Assembly (NCBI GenBank): GCA_016712505.1
Contig: JADJQY010000002.1
Location: forward strand, 744,001 to 808,000
Direction of reading: 5' to 3'
DNA length: 64,000 nucleotides
Source: Candidatus Eiseniibacteriota bacterium
GTDB lineage: Bacteria > Eisenbacteria > RBG-16-71-46 > CAIMUX01
Both the position numbers and the translations under genes were made by a program. Of the stretch, positions 19,686 to 30,173 are shown piece after piece. The notes beneath the pieces are model-generated. The model was not told where the DNA came from, did not search any database, and saw nothing but the letters and a program-made list of their open reading frames with translations. Positions within the stretch are counted from its first letter, which is position 1; each line of letters opens with the position of its first letter.

Positions 19686-20641
19686 GCGCCCCACTCCGCT
19701 ATCCCGACTGGCTGAAGCGGCTGGAGCGCCAGGGGCTGGAGGGAGCCTATCTGTTTGCCGGCCCGGAGACCCTGCTCCGCGATCAGGCCGTGGCGCTTCT
19801 GCGGGAGCGTCTGGGGCCGGGGCATGAGATCGAGCGGTACTGGGGCTCGGAGTGCACGCTCGGCGCGGTGGCCGCCGGACTCGGCTCGACCGGGCTGTTC
19901 GCCAGTGCGAAGCTGGTGACCCTCGGCGAGCTGGAACGGACGGCACGGATGGCCCAGGCGGAGCGGGACGCGCTCTCCGCGCGCCTGGCCGCGCCGCATC
20001 CGGGTACGGTATTCGTCGGGTTCAGCGAAATGACGACCCGGGAATTGATCCGGCGCGGCGACTGGATGCAGAAGCTCGCCGATCGCTGCGTCACGGTCGA
20101 GCTGTGGCATCCGCGCCCGGAAGAAGCGATGCGCTGGCTACTGGAGGAATCGCGGCGACGGTCGCTGAAACTCGCTCCCGCGGCGGGACAGCGTCTGCTC
20201 GAGGCGATCGGCCCGGATCTGCAGGAGCTGTCCCGCGAACTCGAGAAGCTGGAACTGCTCACCGAGGCCGGGGCGCTGATCGACGAGGAGACTCTCTCCC
20301 GCCTGATTCGCACCGGTCGCAGCGGGACGGTCTGGGAACTCTGCGACGCCTGGATCGACGGCCGCCTCGGAGAGGGGTTCAAGCTCTGGGACCAGCTCTC
20401 CGAATCGGAGGCGGTGCTGCGTGTCCAGTGGCTGCTCCAGCAGAAGAGCCGGGAACGCGCGGGCCGCGGGGATGGGGGAGCAGCGCAGATGGCGCTTCGG
20501 GCCTACGACCTGGAGCGGGGGATCAAGACGGGGCGGATCGCCTCCGGATCGGATCATCTCGCGCTCGACCTGATGATTCTCGGCACCCACCTCCAGCGGG
20601 GAACACTCAAACGGCCGGCCCCAAAGGTGCACGGAGGATGA
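19682..20641 (+). CDS. holA: DNA polymerase III delta subunit
   Basis: A clamp-loader subunit of 319 residues that opens the beta sliding clamp. The protein begins YPDWLKRLERQGLEGAYLFAGPETLLRDQAV, the usual HolA opening in which the delta fold (an AAA-like domain without a working P-loop) starts with a short hydrophobic strand and a Glu-Thr-Leu-Leu segment. A central helical lid and a C-terminal helical collar (WLLQQKSRE, TGRIASGSDHLALDLMI) follow. The GTG start at 19682 overlaps the lptE stop as GTGA. holA next to lptE is a widespread arrangement in Gram-negative bacteria, which supports both calls. Confidence 0.88.
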   Translation: MSAPLRYPDWLKRLERQGLEGAYLFAGPETLLRDQAVALLRERLGPGHEIERYWGSECTLGAVAAGLGSTGLFASAKLVTLGELERTARMAQAERDALSARLAAPHPGTVFVGFSEMTTRELIRRGDWMQKLADRCVTVELWHPRPEEAMRWLLEESRRRSLKLAPAAGQRLLEAIGPDLQELSRELEKLELLTEAGALIDEETLSRLIRTGRSGTVWELCDAWIDGRLGEGFKLWDQLSESEAVLRVQWLLQQKSRERAGRGDGGAAQMALRAYDLERGIKTGRIASGSDHLALDLMILGTHLQRGTLKRPAPKVHGG

Positions 20642-20703
20642 AATCGGAGCGGTTCGCCGGTCATCGAACGGGCGAGTCGAGAACCGTTACAGAGGAGGAA
20701 TCG

Positions 20704-21039
20704 ATGTCCAGCGTACCCGCGACCCAAGATGCAAACTGGCAACTCGACGTGATCCAGAGCGACGTTCCCGTCCTGGTCGACTTCTGGGCCGAATGGTGCG
20801 GTCCGTGCCGCCAGCTCGGCCCGATCATCGATCAGATCGGGACGGAGATGGAGGGGAAGCTCAAGGTGCTCAAGCTGAACGTGGACGAGAATCCGGCGGT
20901 GGCGAGTCGTTACGGCATTCAGAGCATCCCGACCTTGCTGCTCTTTTCCGCCGGCCAGGCGAAGGGGCAGATCGTGGGGCTGCGTCCCAAGAACGACATC
21001 CTGCGCCAGGTCGAGTCGGTGCTTGGAGTGAAGGCGTGA
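20704..21039 (+). CDS. trxA: Thioredoxin
   Basis: A small thiol-disulfide oxidoreductase of 111 residues with the WCGPC active site (about residues 36-40) in VDFWAEWCGPCRQLGP, the cis-proline segment SIPTLLLF and a C-terminal helix. It reduces cytoplasmic disulfides with thioredoxin reductase. GGAGGA lies five bases before the ATG at 20704, and no signal peptide is present. It lies between holA and a second, exported thioredoxin-fold protein whose GTG overlaps this stop, so reductase functions for cytoplasm and envelope are made together. Confidence 0.93.
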   Translation: MSSVPATQDANWQLDVIQSDVPVLVDFWAEWCGPCRQLGPIIDQIGTEMEGKLKVLKLNVDENPAVASRYGIQSIPTLLLFSAGQAKGQIVGLRPKNDILRQVESVLGVKA

Positions 21040-21971
21040 GGCGACCGCACGGCCGGTGCGGTGATGCGCGACGGTGGGTCGTGGTCCTCGGGGCCACGGC
21101 CGCGCTCGCCGCGTCCCTCTGTTTCGCCCCGGGGCGGGTCCGCGGCGAAGGGACCACCGCCGCACCGGCTCCGGCCTCGGAGATCGATTGGGCGGAGAAC
21201 TTCGGCTGGGCTCTCGAGGAGGCCCGGGCGGAGGACAAGGTCGTCATGGTCGACTTCTTCACCCACTGGTGCCACTGGTGCAAGGTCCTGGACAAGAAGA
21301 CCTACGTCGATCCGACGGTCTGCCGCACCGCCGAGCGGATGGTCAGCGTCAAGGTGAATGCCGAGTCGGAGGTGGCGGTCGCGTCGAAGTACGGGGTTCG
21401 GGCCTACCCAACCATCGCCTTCCTCAATCCCGACGGCTCGCTCCGACGCCTGATCCAGGGGTACATGCCTCCGGATCAGTTCCAGACCCTGCTCGAGGAG
21501 GTCCTGAACGTCGACGCCGAGGTCGAGGATCTGATCCGCCGGGTCGACCGCAAGCCTCAGGATGAGGTGTCGCGCGCCGCCCTGGCGGAACTGCTCTCGC
21601 TCGCCGGGCGGCACGGGGCGGCCGAGGCGCAACTCGACACGCTGTTGCTGCTCCCCGCTGTCGAGCCGGAGGCACGGGTTGGGTATCAGCTTGACCGGTG
21701 CCTCGCGATCGCGCGCCAGGGGCGTCTGGATGAGGCCAGGGAGGCAATTGAGTCGTGGCTCGACACCGCGGAGGCCTCGCCGCGACGGCCGGAGGCGGAA
21801 TTCTACCTCGCGCGGATGGAGGCCGGTGTCGGTCGGTCCAAGCAAGCGAAGAAGCTGTTCGAACGGATCACCAAGGTTCGACCCGGGACCTGGTTTGCGT
21901 TCGAGGCAAGCAGCTGGATCGCCGAGGCCTCGGGCAAACCGAAGAAGGGTCAAGAGGCCAAGAAGGGGTAA
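21036..21971 (+). CDS. Exported thioredoxin-fold protein with C-terminal TPR-like helices
   Basis: A 311-residue protein with a signal peptide (VVVLGATAALAASLCFAPG), then a thioredoxin fold carrying WCHWC (about residues 82-86) in VDFFTHWCHWCKVLDKKTY. The cis-Pro segment is VRAYPTIAFLNPDGS. A helical tail of TPR-like pairs (about 170-300) ends in a Lys-rich tract. The Trp-Cys-His-Trp-Cys motif is typical of DUF255/thioredoxin-like periplasmic proteins. The TPR part suggests docking to a client. The start is the GTG at 21036 in a GTGA overlap with trxA, with GGAG 7 bases ahead. The gene is the last of the unit and is followed by a terminator hairpin. Confidence 0.8.
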   Translation: MRRPHGRCGDARRWVVVLGATAALAASLCFAPGRVRGEGTTAAPAPASEIDWAENFGWALEEARAEDKVVMVDFFTHWCHWCKVLDKKTYVDPTVCRTAERMVSVKVNAESEVAVASKYGVRAYPTIAFLNPDGSLRRLIQGYMPPDQFQTLLEEVLNVDAEVEDLIRRVDRKPQDEVSRAALAELLSLAGRHGAAEAQLDTLLLLPAVEPEARVGYQLDRCLAIARQGRLDEAREAIESWLDTAEASPRRPEAEFYLARMEAGVGRSKQAKKLFERITKVRPGTWFAFEASSWIAEASGKPKKGQEAKKG

Positions 21972-21977
21972 AAAGAA

Positions 21978-22011
21978 ACCAGGCCCCAAGGGCCGTAGCC
22001 GGGGGCCTGGT
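21978..22011. terminator. Terminator hairpin after the thioredoxin-TPR gene
   Basis: ACCAGGCCCC (21978-21987) pairs with GGGGCCTGGT (22002-22011), 6 bases after the stop. An A-rich run (21970-21977) on the upstream side would read as a T-run on the minus strand. Confidence 0.6.
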
Positions 22012-22473
22012 CTGCCGGCGAACCGGCGAGCAAAGACCGGGAGTTCATCCGAGGCGCCGTGCTCAAGGTATCAAGACGGAACCCCTCAACCGTGTGCCCG
22101 CGAACCCTAAGACTGCTCACGAGCGCGCCAGAATCACTCCCGAACGCGAAGGCGGTTTCACTGACTTGAACCTTTTGCGGGAGGTCCAACCACCTTCGTA
22201 GAGGGAACTTGAAAGCGACATGCCGGGAACGCGGTTTCGCCCCGGCTTCTTCGCACGGCGGGCCGACCACCGTCGGAAGTGCAACTCCGACAGCGGATTG
22301 AACGAGGAAGAAAACGACCGACCGAGGGGGCGCGGGGGCTTCGAACCGCGCGCTCGAGAGCAGGGGAGGAGGCGGTGATGCAGGACGCAGTGAGGCGATC
22401 ATCGGGCGGTTGCGATTCGCGATTCGGTCCGCAATCTGTTAGTTTACATAATGTATCTTATGCGTCATCAACT
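22012..22473. other. Long non-coding stretch upstream of the M16 protease
   Basis: I find no supported protein or named RNA gene here. Checked and not found: tmRNA, RNase P, SRP RNA and tRNA signatures. The antisense frame across 21950-22402 has low-complexity composition and no ribosome site. The segment contains GGGGAGGAGG at 22363-22372 just before an in-frame ATG at 22378, a direct repeat GCGATTC-GCGATTC near 22412, and an AT-rich island from about 22436. An unannotated structured RNA or long leader is possible. Confidence 0.5.
22436..22473 (+). promoter_or_regulatory. AT-rich promoter/operator candidate with a TACAT-A-ATGTA palindrome
   Basis: In otherwise GC-rich DNA, the 38 bases before the protease ATG are strikingly AT-rich and contain a perfect palindrome TACATAATGTA at 22445-22455. 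TTGCGA at 22410-22415 with CAATCT 16 bases on is a weak promoter that would start transcription at about the palindrome. That placement fits a repressor operator (inference). Confidence 0.45.
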
Positions 22474-25242
22474 ATGATCCTGCGCCGGGTTCCACGCGCC
22501 GTTTGCTGCCGTTTCCTCGGCTTTGCCCTGCTGGCCTCGTTCGCCTGGTCGACTCCCCCGGCCAGCGCGCAGTCGGCCTCGGGGTCGTCCACGCCGTCCG
22601 TCGCCGGCCCCGCACCTGCGGCGGCCTCGGCCGCACCGGTTCGCTGGGGCTACCTGGACAACGGCCTTGGCTACCTGGTGATCTCGAACCGCGCCGCGCC
22701 GCTCATCGGCTCGACCGCGATCGTGCACGCCGGTTCCGGCGTCGAGGACCCGAAGACCCAGGGTGCGAGCCACTTTCTCGAGCACCTGCTGTTCAATGGC
22801 ACCGAAGGGATGACTCAGGAGCAGCTTTACGCGGCGTTCGACCGGATGGGCGTCTATCACAACGCCACGACCCGGCCGTCCCACATGGCTCATTTCATCC
22901 TGACCCCACGGGAGTCGTTCAGCCAGGCGCTCCGGCTGCAACAGTCGATGGTCTTCCACTCGGAACTTTCGGCCGAAAGGGTCGAGAAGGAGCGCGGGAT
23001 CATCCTGGCCGAGCTGGCCAAGGACCAGGACTCCGGTGAACAGGATCTGGAGCGACGGCTACTCCTGGACCAGTTCGGCCCGGTCGGGTACGGCTTACCG
23101 ACCCTGGGAACCGCCCAGTCGATCGCGGAACTGAGTCGGGCAGAGATTCAGGACTTCTATGTCCGTTATTACGCCCCGGGAAACGTGACCTGGGTGTTGA
23201 TCGGAGACCTCGATCCGGACGCCGCGGTGGACAGCCTGCGGGCCACCGTGGGCCGAGAAACAGCTCGAACCGTCGTTGCCAATAGCTCGCCATCCATCGA
23301 CTTCCGTGCTCCGACGCGTCGCGATCACTACGCCCCGGTCGAAGCGGTCACCCTGCAGTGGGTCTGGGACGGGCCCCCGCCCGCGCTCCCCGGGTTTCAC
23401 CCGTTTCGCGCGCTACTGGAGGCACAGATCGCCGGGAGCACCTCCGCGCTGGGGACGGCGATTCAGGCCGCCCTGGGTGATTCTCTGGTCGGGTACATGG
23501 GAGAGCTGGCGGAGTATCCCGGGCGGAGCCTGGTGCGGATCCGGGTCGATCTCACGCCTGGAACCGACGTCGAGGCGAGCATCCGGCAGGTCGAGTCCCT
23601 GTACCGCACCGTGGCCCAGTCGCGACCAACCGAGGCCGAGCTCGGCGGCTGGCGCAACCGCCAGGAGGCGGATGAGGAATTCTTGCGGGAGAAGCCGCAC
23701 TACTACGGAATCTTGCGCGGTGAGGCGCTCGCCGCCCGGGAGCTCCCGGCCATGGCCCACTGCCTGGAAGAGATGCGTCGGGTGACCGGGGCGGAGGTGA
23801 ACGTGATGACCTCTCCCCTCTCCCTCCCAGCGCTACGCCTCTCGGTCGTACGGCCACTCCCCTCCCCCTCGCCTGTTTCCGATGCAGACCCCTCCCCCCG
23901 CACGGTCGAGCGTATGACCCTGCGGAGTGGAGTCGAGGTGATCGCGATCCAGAGCGCCGAGAGCGAGGTCTTTGCCGCGCACCTCTTCGTGCGCGATCGC
24001 AGCGCCCGCGAGCCGGAGGGAAAGGCCGGAATTGCCGAGCTGCTGCACCTCCTGCTCGAGGAAGGACCGGCCGACCAGTCTCTGGAGCAGTTCGGTCGCC
24101 GCCTCGACGCCCTGGGGGCGGAGTGGAAGAGTGCGGACGATCCGCGCATTCCTTACGACGACTTCTATACCGTGCCGGACTGGAGCTATCTCCGGTTCCA
24201 GACCCTGGACCGGAATGCCGAGGCCGGCCTGGCCCTGGTGGCGGCCACGCTCCGCCGACCCCGCCTGGAGGACGTCTCCTTCACTCGCGCCCGGCGCCAG
24301 ATGGAAGAGCGCGCGCAGAAGGCCAGCGTCTCCAGCCGCGAGGCTGGCCGAAGACTAGCCGAGCGGGTGCTCTGGGGGCGGCAGTCCGGGGTGTTCGGTG
24401 ATGCGGCGACCGTGGGTTCGATCACCCCTGCAGACGTTGCCGACTTCGCGCCCTCCTATCTCGACCCACGGGGCCTGATGGTCGTCGTGGCGAGCAGCCT
24501 CCCGATCGACCGCCTTCGATCGATCCTGGAGTCGACCCTCGGAGAGCTTCCGGCGCGCGGTTCGGCTCCGGGTCTCGCCCCGGCGAACGGAACCTTTGAC
24601 GCGGCCCGCGCGGCCTTGCTGGCCCGTCTCGAGACGGTATCGAAGGACCCGGACGCCACCACCGCGCGGGGGCTCGACCAGAGGATTGCGCTTGCGGCTC
24701 CCGGGGCCGTGGTGGTGGTCGACTCGATCGGGGCGGCGCAGGCGAGTTTGCAATACGCTCTGCTCCCCGGGCCGGCGGCCGCCGCGAATCCCGCGGCCAT
24801 GACCGTGGCCAATGCGATCCTCTCCGATCGCATCGCGTTTCAACTTCGGGAGCGCGAGGGGCTGGCCTACAGCATCGGGAGTTCCGTGGTACGCGGTCCG
24901 GGCGGCGCACCGCTCTGGGTGGCCAGCGCAGGTGCTGCGGCCTCGGCGATTCCGCGGCTGATTGAAGGATTCCGGGCGGAGATCGAACGGCTCGCTGCGG
25001 AGCCGCCCTCCCGGGACGAGACCGAACGAACGGTGGGAAAGCTGCGCGGATCGGCCCTCATGCGACGTTCGACCCGCCTGAATCTGGCCTACGCCACCGG
25101 CGCAGCCGCACTACGCGGGGAGGCCCCGGGAGAACTCGAGGCGCGCGAACTGGCCTGGCGTCAGGTGACCCCGGAGGAGATCCAAGGCGTCATCCGGGAA
25201 TCGCTCCTCGGCCAGCCAGCGGTCGTCCTGGCCGTGCACTGA
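22474..25242 (+). CDS. M16 family zinc peptidase, two-lobed, exported
   Basis: A 922-residue pitrilysin/insulinase-type protease. A signal peptide ends near TPPASAQ (about residue 33). The N-terminal lobe has the inverted zinc motif HFLEH (H100, E103, H104) and the downstream glutamate in ERGIILAELAKD, so it should be active. The C-terminal lobe (from about 490) has GIAELLHLLLEEG where the motif is lost, as in the inactive half of other tandem M16 enzymes, plus LREREGLAYSIGSS. The likely role is periplasmic peptide degradation. The start at 22474 gives a normal signal peptide but lacks a Shine-Dalgarno. The in-frame ATG at 22378 has a strong one but adds 32 residues encoded by rare AT-rich codons. 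Confidence 0.85.
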   Translation: MILRRVPRAVCCRFLGFALLASFAWSTPPASAQSASGSSTPSVAGPAPAAASAAPVRWGYLDNGLGYLVISNRAAPLIGSTAIVHAGSGVEDPKTQGASHFLEHLLFNGTEGMTQEQLYAAFDRMGVYHNATTRPSHMAHFILTPRESFSQALRLQQSMVFHSELSAERVEKERGIILAELAKDQDSGEQDLERRLLLDQFGPVGYGLPTLGTAQSIAELSRAEIQDFYVRYYAPGNVTWVLIGDLDPDAAVDSLRATVGRETARTVVANSSPSIDFRAPTRRDHYAPVEAVTLQWVWDGPPPALPGFHPFRALLEAQIAGSTSALGTAIQAALGDSLVGYMGELAEYPGRSLVRIRVDLTPGTDVEASIRQVESLYRTVAQSRPTEAELGGWRNRQEADEEFLREKPHYYGILRGEALAARELPAMAHCLEEMRRVTGAEVNVMTSPLSLPALRLSVVRPLPSPSPVSDADPSPRTVERMTLRSGVEVIAIQSAESEVFAAHLFVRDRSAREPEGKAGIAELLHLLLEEGPADQSLEQFGRRLDALGAEWKSADDPRIPYDDFYTVPDWSYLRFQTLDRNAEAGLALVAATLRRPRLEDVSFTRARRQMEERAQKASVSSREAGRRLAERVLWGRQSGVFGDAATVGSITPADVADFAPSYLDPRGLMVVVASSLPIDRLRSILESTLGELPARGSAPGLAPANGTFDAARAALLARLETVSKDPDATTARGLDQRIALAAPGAVVVVDSIGAAQASLQYALLPGPAAAANPAAMTVANAILSDRIAFQLREREGLAYSIGSSVVRGPGGAPLWVASAGAAASAIPRLIEGFRAEIERLAAEPPSRDETERTVGKLRGSALMRRSTRLNLAYATGAAALRGEAPGELEARELAWRQVTPEEIQGVIRESLLGQPAVVLAVH

Positions 25243-25277
25243 TCGGCCGAGGCTACACATCCTGGTCGGTCGAAGCG

Positions 25278-25379
25278 CCCGGTCAGACACTGTGCCCGGT
25301 CAGACACTGTGCCCGGTCAGACACTGTGCCCGGTCAGATACTGTGCCCGGTCAGATACTGTGCCTGGTCAGACAGTTCA
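25278..25379. repeat. 17-bp tandem repeat (six units) between convergent genes
   Basis: Five units of CCCGGTCAGACACTGTG stand head to tail from 25278 to 25362, units 4 and 5 with one C-to-T change. A degenerate sixth unit runs to 25379 and overlaps the stop codon of the TPR gene. The array fills the gap between the convergent M16 and TPR genes. There are no spacers, so it is a minisatellite, not CRISPR. Confidence 0.95.
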
Positions 25380-26051
25380 GGAGCCTGACTTGATCTCCTC
25401 GAGGCGAATGCGCGCCTCGACCGAGCGGGGATTCTCGGGGAAGCGGTTGATCGCCTCCTGGAAGGCCCGGCCCGCCTGGGCGCGATCTCCGGCCTCGGCG
25501 AAGGCCCGCCCGGCCGCGAGGTAGTCATCCAGCTGGAGCGGATTCCCTTCCCGCTCCGCCGCGGAGAGATACATCTTGGCTGCCTCGGCTGCCTTTCCCT
25601 GCGAGTGGAGCGACGAGGCGATGCCGCGCTCCGCCGCGGTGCGAAGCACCGGGTCGTTGCCCGCCTTGCCCAGCACCTTGCGGTAGGCGGCCTCGGCCTC
25701 CGCCGCCCGTCCCAGGCTCAACTGACAGTTCCCGAGGAAGAGATTCGCGTGACCGGCACTCGCGGTCGAGCCGTAGCGGCTGCTGATGGTCTGAAACTCG
25801 CTCAGCGCCTGCTCGAAGTTGCCGCTGAAGTACTGGCCCTGAGCCTGCATGAGGGCGGCGCCGGCCTTCGCCTCGGCCGACCGCTGGGTCTGGGTCCAGA
25901 TCAGCCCACCGACCACTCCCAGGAGCACCACTCCGCCGATGACGGCGATGGTACGGACGTTCCGGCGAGCGGCGTCGCCCAACTCAGCGACCTTGAGCTC
26001 GATCTGTTCCTCCGGCGCGAGTGGAGTGCCGGTGTTCGCCTTCTCTGCCAC
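25377..26051 (-). CDS. Membrane-anchored TPR protein (YfgM-like)
   Basis: A 224-residue protein with a cytoplasmic head (about 1-32, acidic), one membrane helix (TIAVIGGVVLLGVVGGLIW, about 34-52) and a periplasmic TPR array. The repeats include YFSGNFEQALSEFQ, LGNCQLSLGRAAEAEAAYRKV and GRAFAEAGDRAQAGRAFQEAI. The topology is that of YfgM-type ancillary subunits of the Sec translocon and of PF09976 proteins; the function here is inferred only from that. The GTG at 26051 has GAGGGTGA upstream. Its last codon overlaps the degenerate end of the 17-bp repeat. It follows the SNF2 partner gene after an 89-base gap and could be part of the same unit. Confidence 0.72.
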   Translation of the reverse strand: MAEKANTGTPLAPEEQIELKVAELGDAARRNVRTIAVIGGVVLLGVVGGLIWTQTQRSAEAKAGAALMQAQGQYFSGNFEQALSEFQTISSRYGSTASAGHANLFLGNCQLSLGRAAEAEAAYRKVLGKAGNDPVLRTAAERGIASSLHSQGKAAEAAKMYLSAAEREGNPLQLDDYLAAGRAFAEAGDRAQAGRAFQEAINRFPENPRSVEARIRLEEIKSGS

Positions 26052-26140
26052 GATTTCACCCTCGAGATTGCAGCGCTTCGACGGAGCACGCGGCTCCGAT
26101 TGTCCAAAGAAGGGAATCTACGCTCCGCGCCCGCCGTGCG

Positions 26141-27195
26141 TCAACGTCCGGACCGCGGACTCCTGGCCCCCGCGCTCCCGGCAGCGGTCCGGGCCCTCGG
26201 GGCCTTGGCATTCGGGGTTTCGAGCGGCTTCCCGCCATCCGCTGCCGGCGCGGACTGAACCTGCGTCAGGAAGCACTGCTCGATCTCGTCGTAGTAGACC
26301 ACCCCGTTGCCGGATCGTTTGCCCTTGGCCGGGGCGTAGCGGAGCCGAGGGCGTTGGGCCGCCCCGACCGCCGAGAGCCGGATGTCGAGTTCCGGCCGCC
26401 AGAACTGCTGCGCCTCCTCGATCCGTCGCTTCCAGTCGAGCTGGAGCAATCGGATCCGCTCCGTCCGCTCGTCGGTCGAGGAGTTCCAGCGCCGGCCGAC
26501 ATTGCGCGCCTCGTGGATCAGTTGCTCGTAGTACTGGCGGATGCTCTCGGTCTCACGCTCGAGGTGCCCTTCCGACACGCTGCGCACCGGGCGACACGGC
26601 GCCGGAGGCGTTTTCTCCAGGGTGCGGATGGCGGCATCGATCACCGGCTCAGGGATGGGAAAGGCCGGCTCGATCCGGCGTCCTTCCGCCGGCTCGGAAG
26701 CGAGCTCGTCCCAGAACTCGAGGAGGTCCGGGGTCTCCTTCCACGACTCGTGGGTGATCCCGTCGACCGGGATCGTCTCGAGCTCGTCCGGCACGTCCTC
26801 GAGCGAATACTCGATCTTCCAGAGGAAGAAGTAGATCGGAGTGTAGACCGCCTCGGGTGGGCCGAGCTTCTCCCCCGCCTCGCCGAGTGCCTTGGCCGGG
26901 TCGGGCGTCCCGCGTCGCTTCGGGGGGGAGGCAAAGAACCGTTGTCCCGACCGGCCGGTCTCGCGCGCCATGTCCAGGATCCGCTCGAAGACCGGATTGC
27001 CCACCGTGGCCAGTTCCGAGCGCGGGTTCTCGCGCAGGGCGTTGGGATGAAACGCGAGTACCAGCTCGCTCGGCCCGAGGCGTTGCGCGAGCTTGGGCGG
27101 GGCGGTCACCTCGAGGAGATGCGCACCGACCTCTCGCGTGGTGGCCCCGTGCGAGGTGAGCAGGTTGGAGACGAAGCCGCGGAGCTGGGCCGGTT

Positions 27196-27199
<4 letters not shown>
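26141..27199 (-). CDS. SNF2-partner protein of unknown function, YqhG-like
   Basis: A 352-residue soluble protein with no motif I can name as catalytic. The N-terminus (VSNLLTSHGATTREVGAHLLEV, then LAFHPNAL, GNPVFERILDMARETGR and YFFLWKIEYSLEDVPDELETI) resembles Bacillus YqhG in layout: an alpha/beta head, a strand-rich middle, then a charged helical tail. A long amphipathic helix (about 230-290, SIRQYYEQLIHEARNVGRRW) precedes the YYDEIEQCFL end and a basic low-complexity tail. Its ATG overlaps the stop of the SNF2 gene (ATGA, 27196-27199), so the two are translationally coupled. In Bacillus yqhG lies next to the SNF2 gene yqhH; the same pairing in a diderm is the main clue to function. The similarity is from memory and needs a profile search. 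Confidence 0.55.
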
Positions 27200-29367
<2,168 letters not shown>

Positions 29368-29460
29368 GCTTTGCTCCTGTGGATCCCTGCTTTCGCGGTT
29401 CCTGCGGTTACCCCTGCTTCCATGCTCCCCGACCCGGGATGGGAGCGCCGACTCGGTACG

Positions 29461-29483
29461 AGGCCCGACATCCGTACGGGCCT
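29461..29483 (-). terminator. Terminator-like hairpin after the barrel protein gene
   Basis: AGGCCCG (29461-29467) and CGGGCCT (29477-29483) form a 7-bp stem, 11 bases beyond the stop of the minus-strand barrel gene. There is no T-run. Confidence 0.45.
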
Positions 29484-29494
29484 CTGAACGGTGG

Positions 29495-30163
29495 TCAATT
29501 CAGCAGGTAGTAGTGTACTCCGAGCATGAGCTCGCCTGCGACCGCTGATCCGCCTTTCAGTCGCAAGTAGTAGCCGCGGACCGAGGCGTCGAGGGCGAAC
29601 GGACGCCCAAGGAAGTACTCCATTCCGCCGCCAAAGTTCGCGGTCAAACCTTCTCCGGGCAGGATGTTCTCGTCGTCGGAGAAGCGGAAGGTAGGGCGGT
29701 GGAATCCTGCCCCGAGGACCACGTACCGGCTCAGCTTGTACCGCCGGTGGAAATAGACGTAGTAGTCGACCATGAAGTTGTTCAGCTGGTATTGCGACGG
29801 GAGCTCCCGATCCTCCCCGCTCTTGCGGTCGAAGCGAAGATCTTCGAACGAGACCCCCACGGCATGCGAGCGGTCGAGCCCGTAGCGGATCCGGATGCCC
29901 AGGCCTCCGGCAAAGTCGTACGAGTCGTACCCGATCTCGGTCGCGCCCCGGCTGAAGCTATCGCTACTCGAGAGAGCTCCCGCACCGCCCTGAACGCCCA
30001 GGCTCAAGGTGCCGCTCCGCTGTTCATAGGCCTGGGCCGGTCGCCCGAGGAGCAGCAGTCCGAGAAGGAGGGCTAGCCCCGCATGCGCGATGCCCCGCTG
30101 CCGGCCCCTAGGGCGGGCGGCGGTCGTCGTCTGGTTACCAGCTGCCACAGTTCGTGAAGTCAC
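29495..30163 (-). CDS. Small outer-membrane beta-barrel protein
   Basis: A 222-residue predicted barrel. A long basic leader and hydrophobic segment (LALLLGLLLLGRPAQAYE, cleavage near residue 45) precede about eight alternating strands with aromatic girdle residues. Examples are NNFMVDYYVYFHRRYKLSRYVVLGAGFHRP and GGGMEYFLGRPFALDASVRGYYLRLKGG. It ends in VHYYLLN. This is the OmpW/OmpA-barrel-like pattern of small eight-stranded proteins with no attached domain. The GTG at 30163 has AAGGAGG four bases ahead, a strong site. No specific ligand or pathway can be read. It is 10 bases from xerD and closed by a hairpin. Confidence 0.75.
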   Translation of the reverse strand: MTSRTVAAGNQTTTAARPRGRQRGIAHAGLALLLGLLLLGRPAQAYEQRSGTLSLGVQGGAGALSSSDSFSRGATEIGYDSYDFAGGLGIRIRYGLDRSHAVGVSFEDLRFDRKSGEDRELPSQYQLNNFMVDYYVYFHRRYKLSRYVVLGAGFHRPTFRFSDDENILPGEGLTANFGGGMEYFLGRPFALDASVRGYYLRLKGGSAVAGELMLGVHYYLLN

Positions 30164-30173
30164 ACTGCCTCCT

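Noticed and set aside
21950..22402. A 150-residue minus-strand gene in the gap before M16
   Set aside because: It overlaps a terminator, lacks a ribosome site and has no recognisable domain.
25278..25379. CRISPR array
   Set aside because: Repeats are directly adjacent with no spacers, and no cas gene is present.
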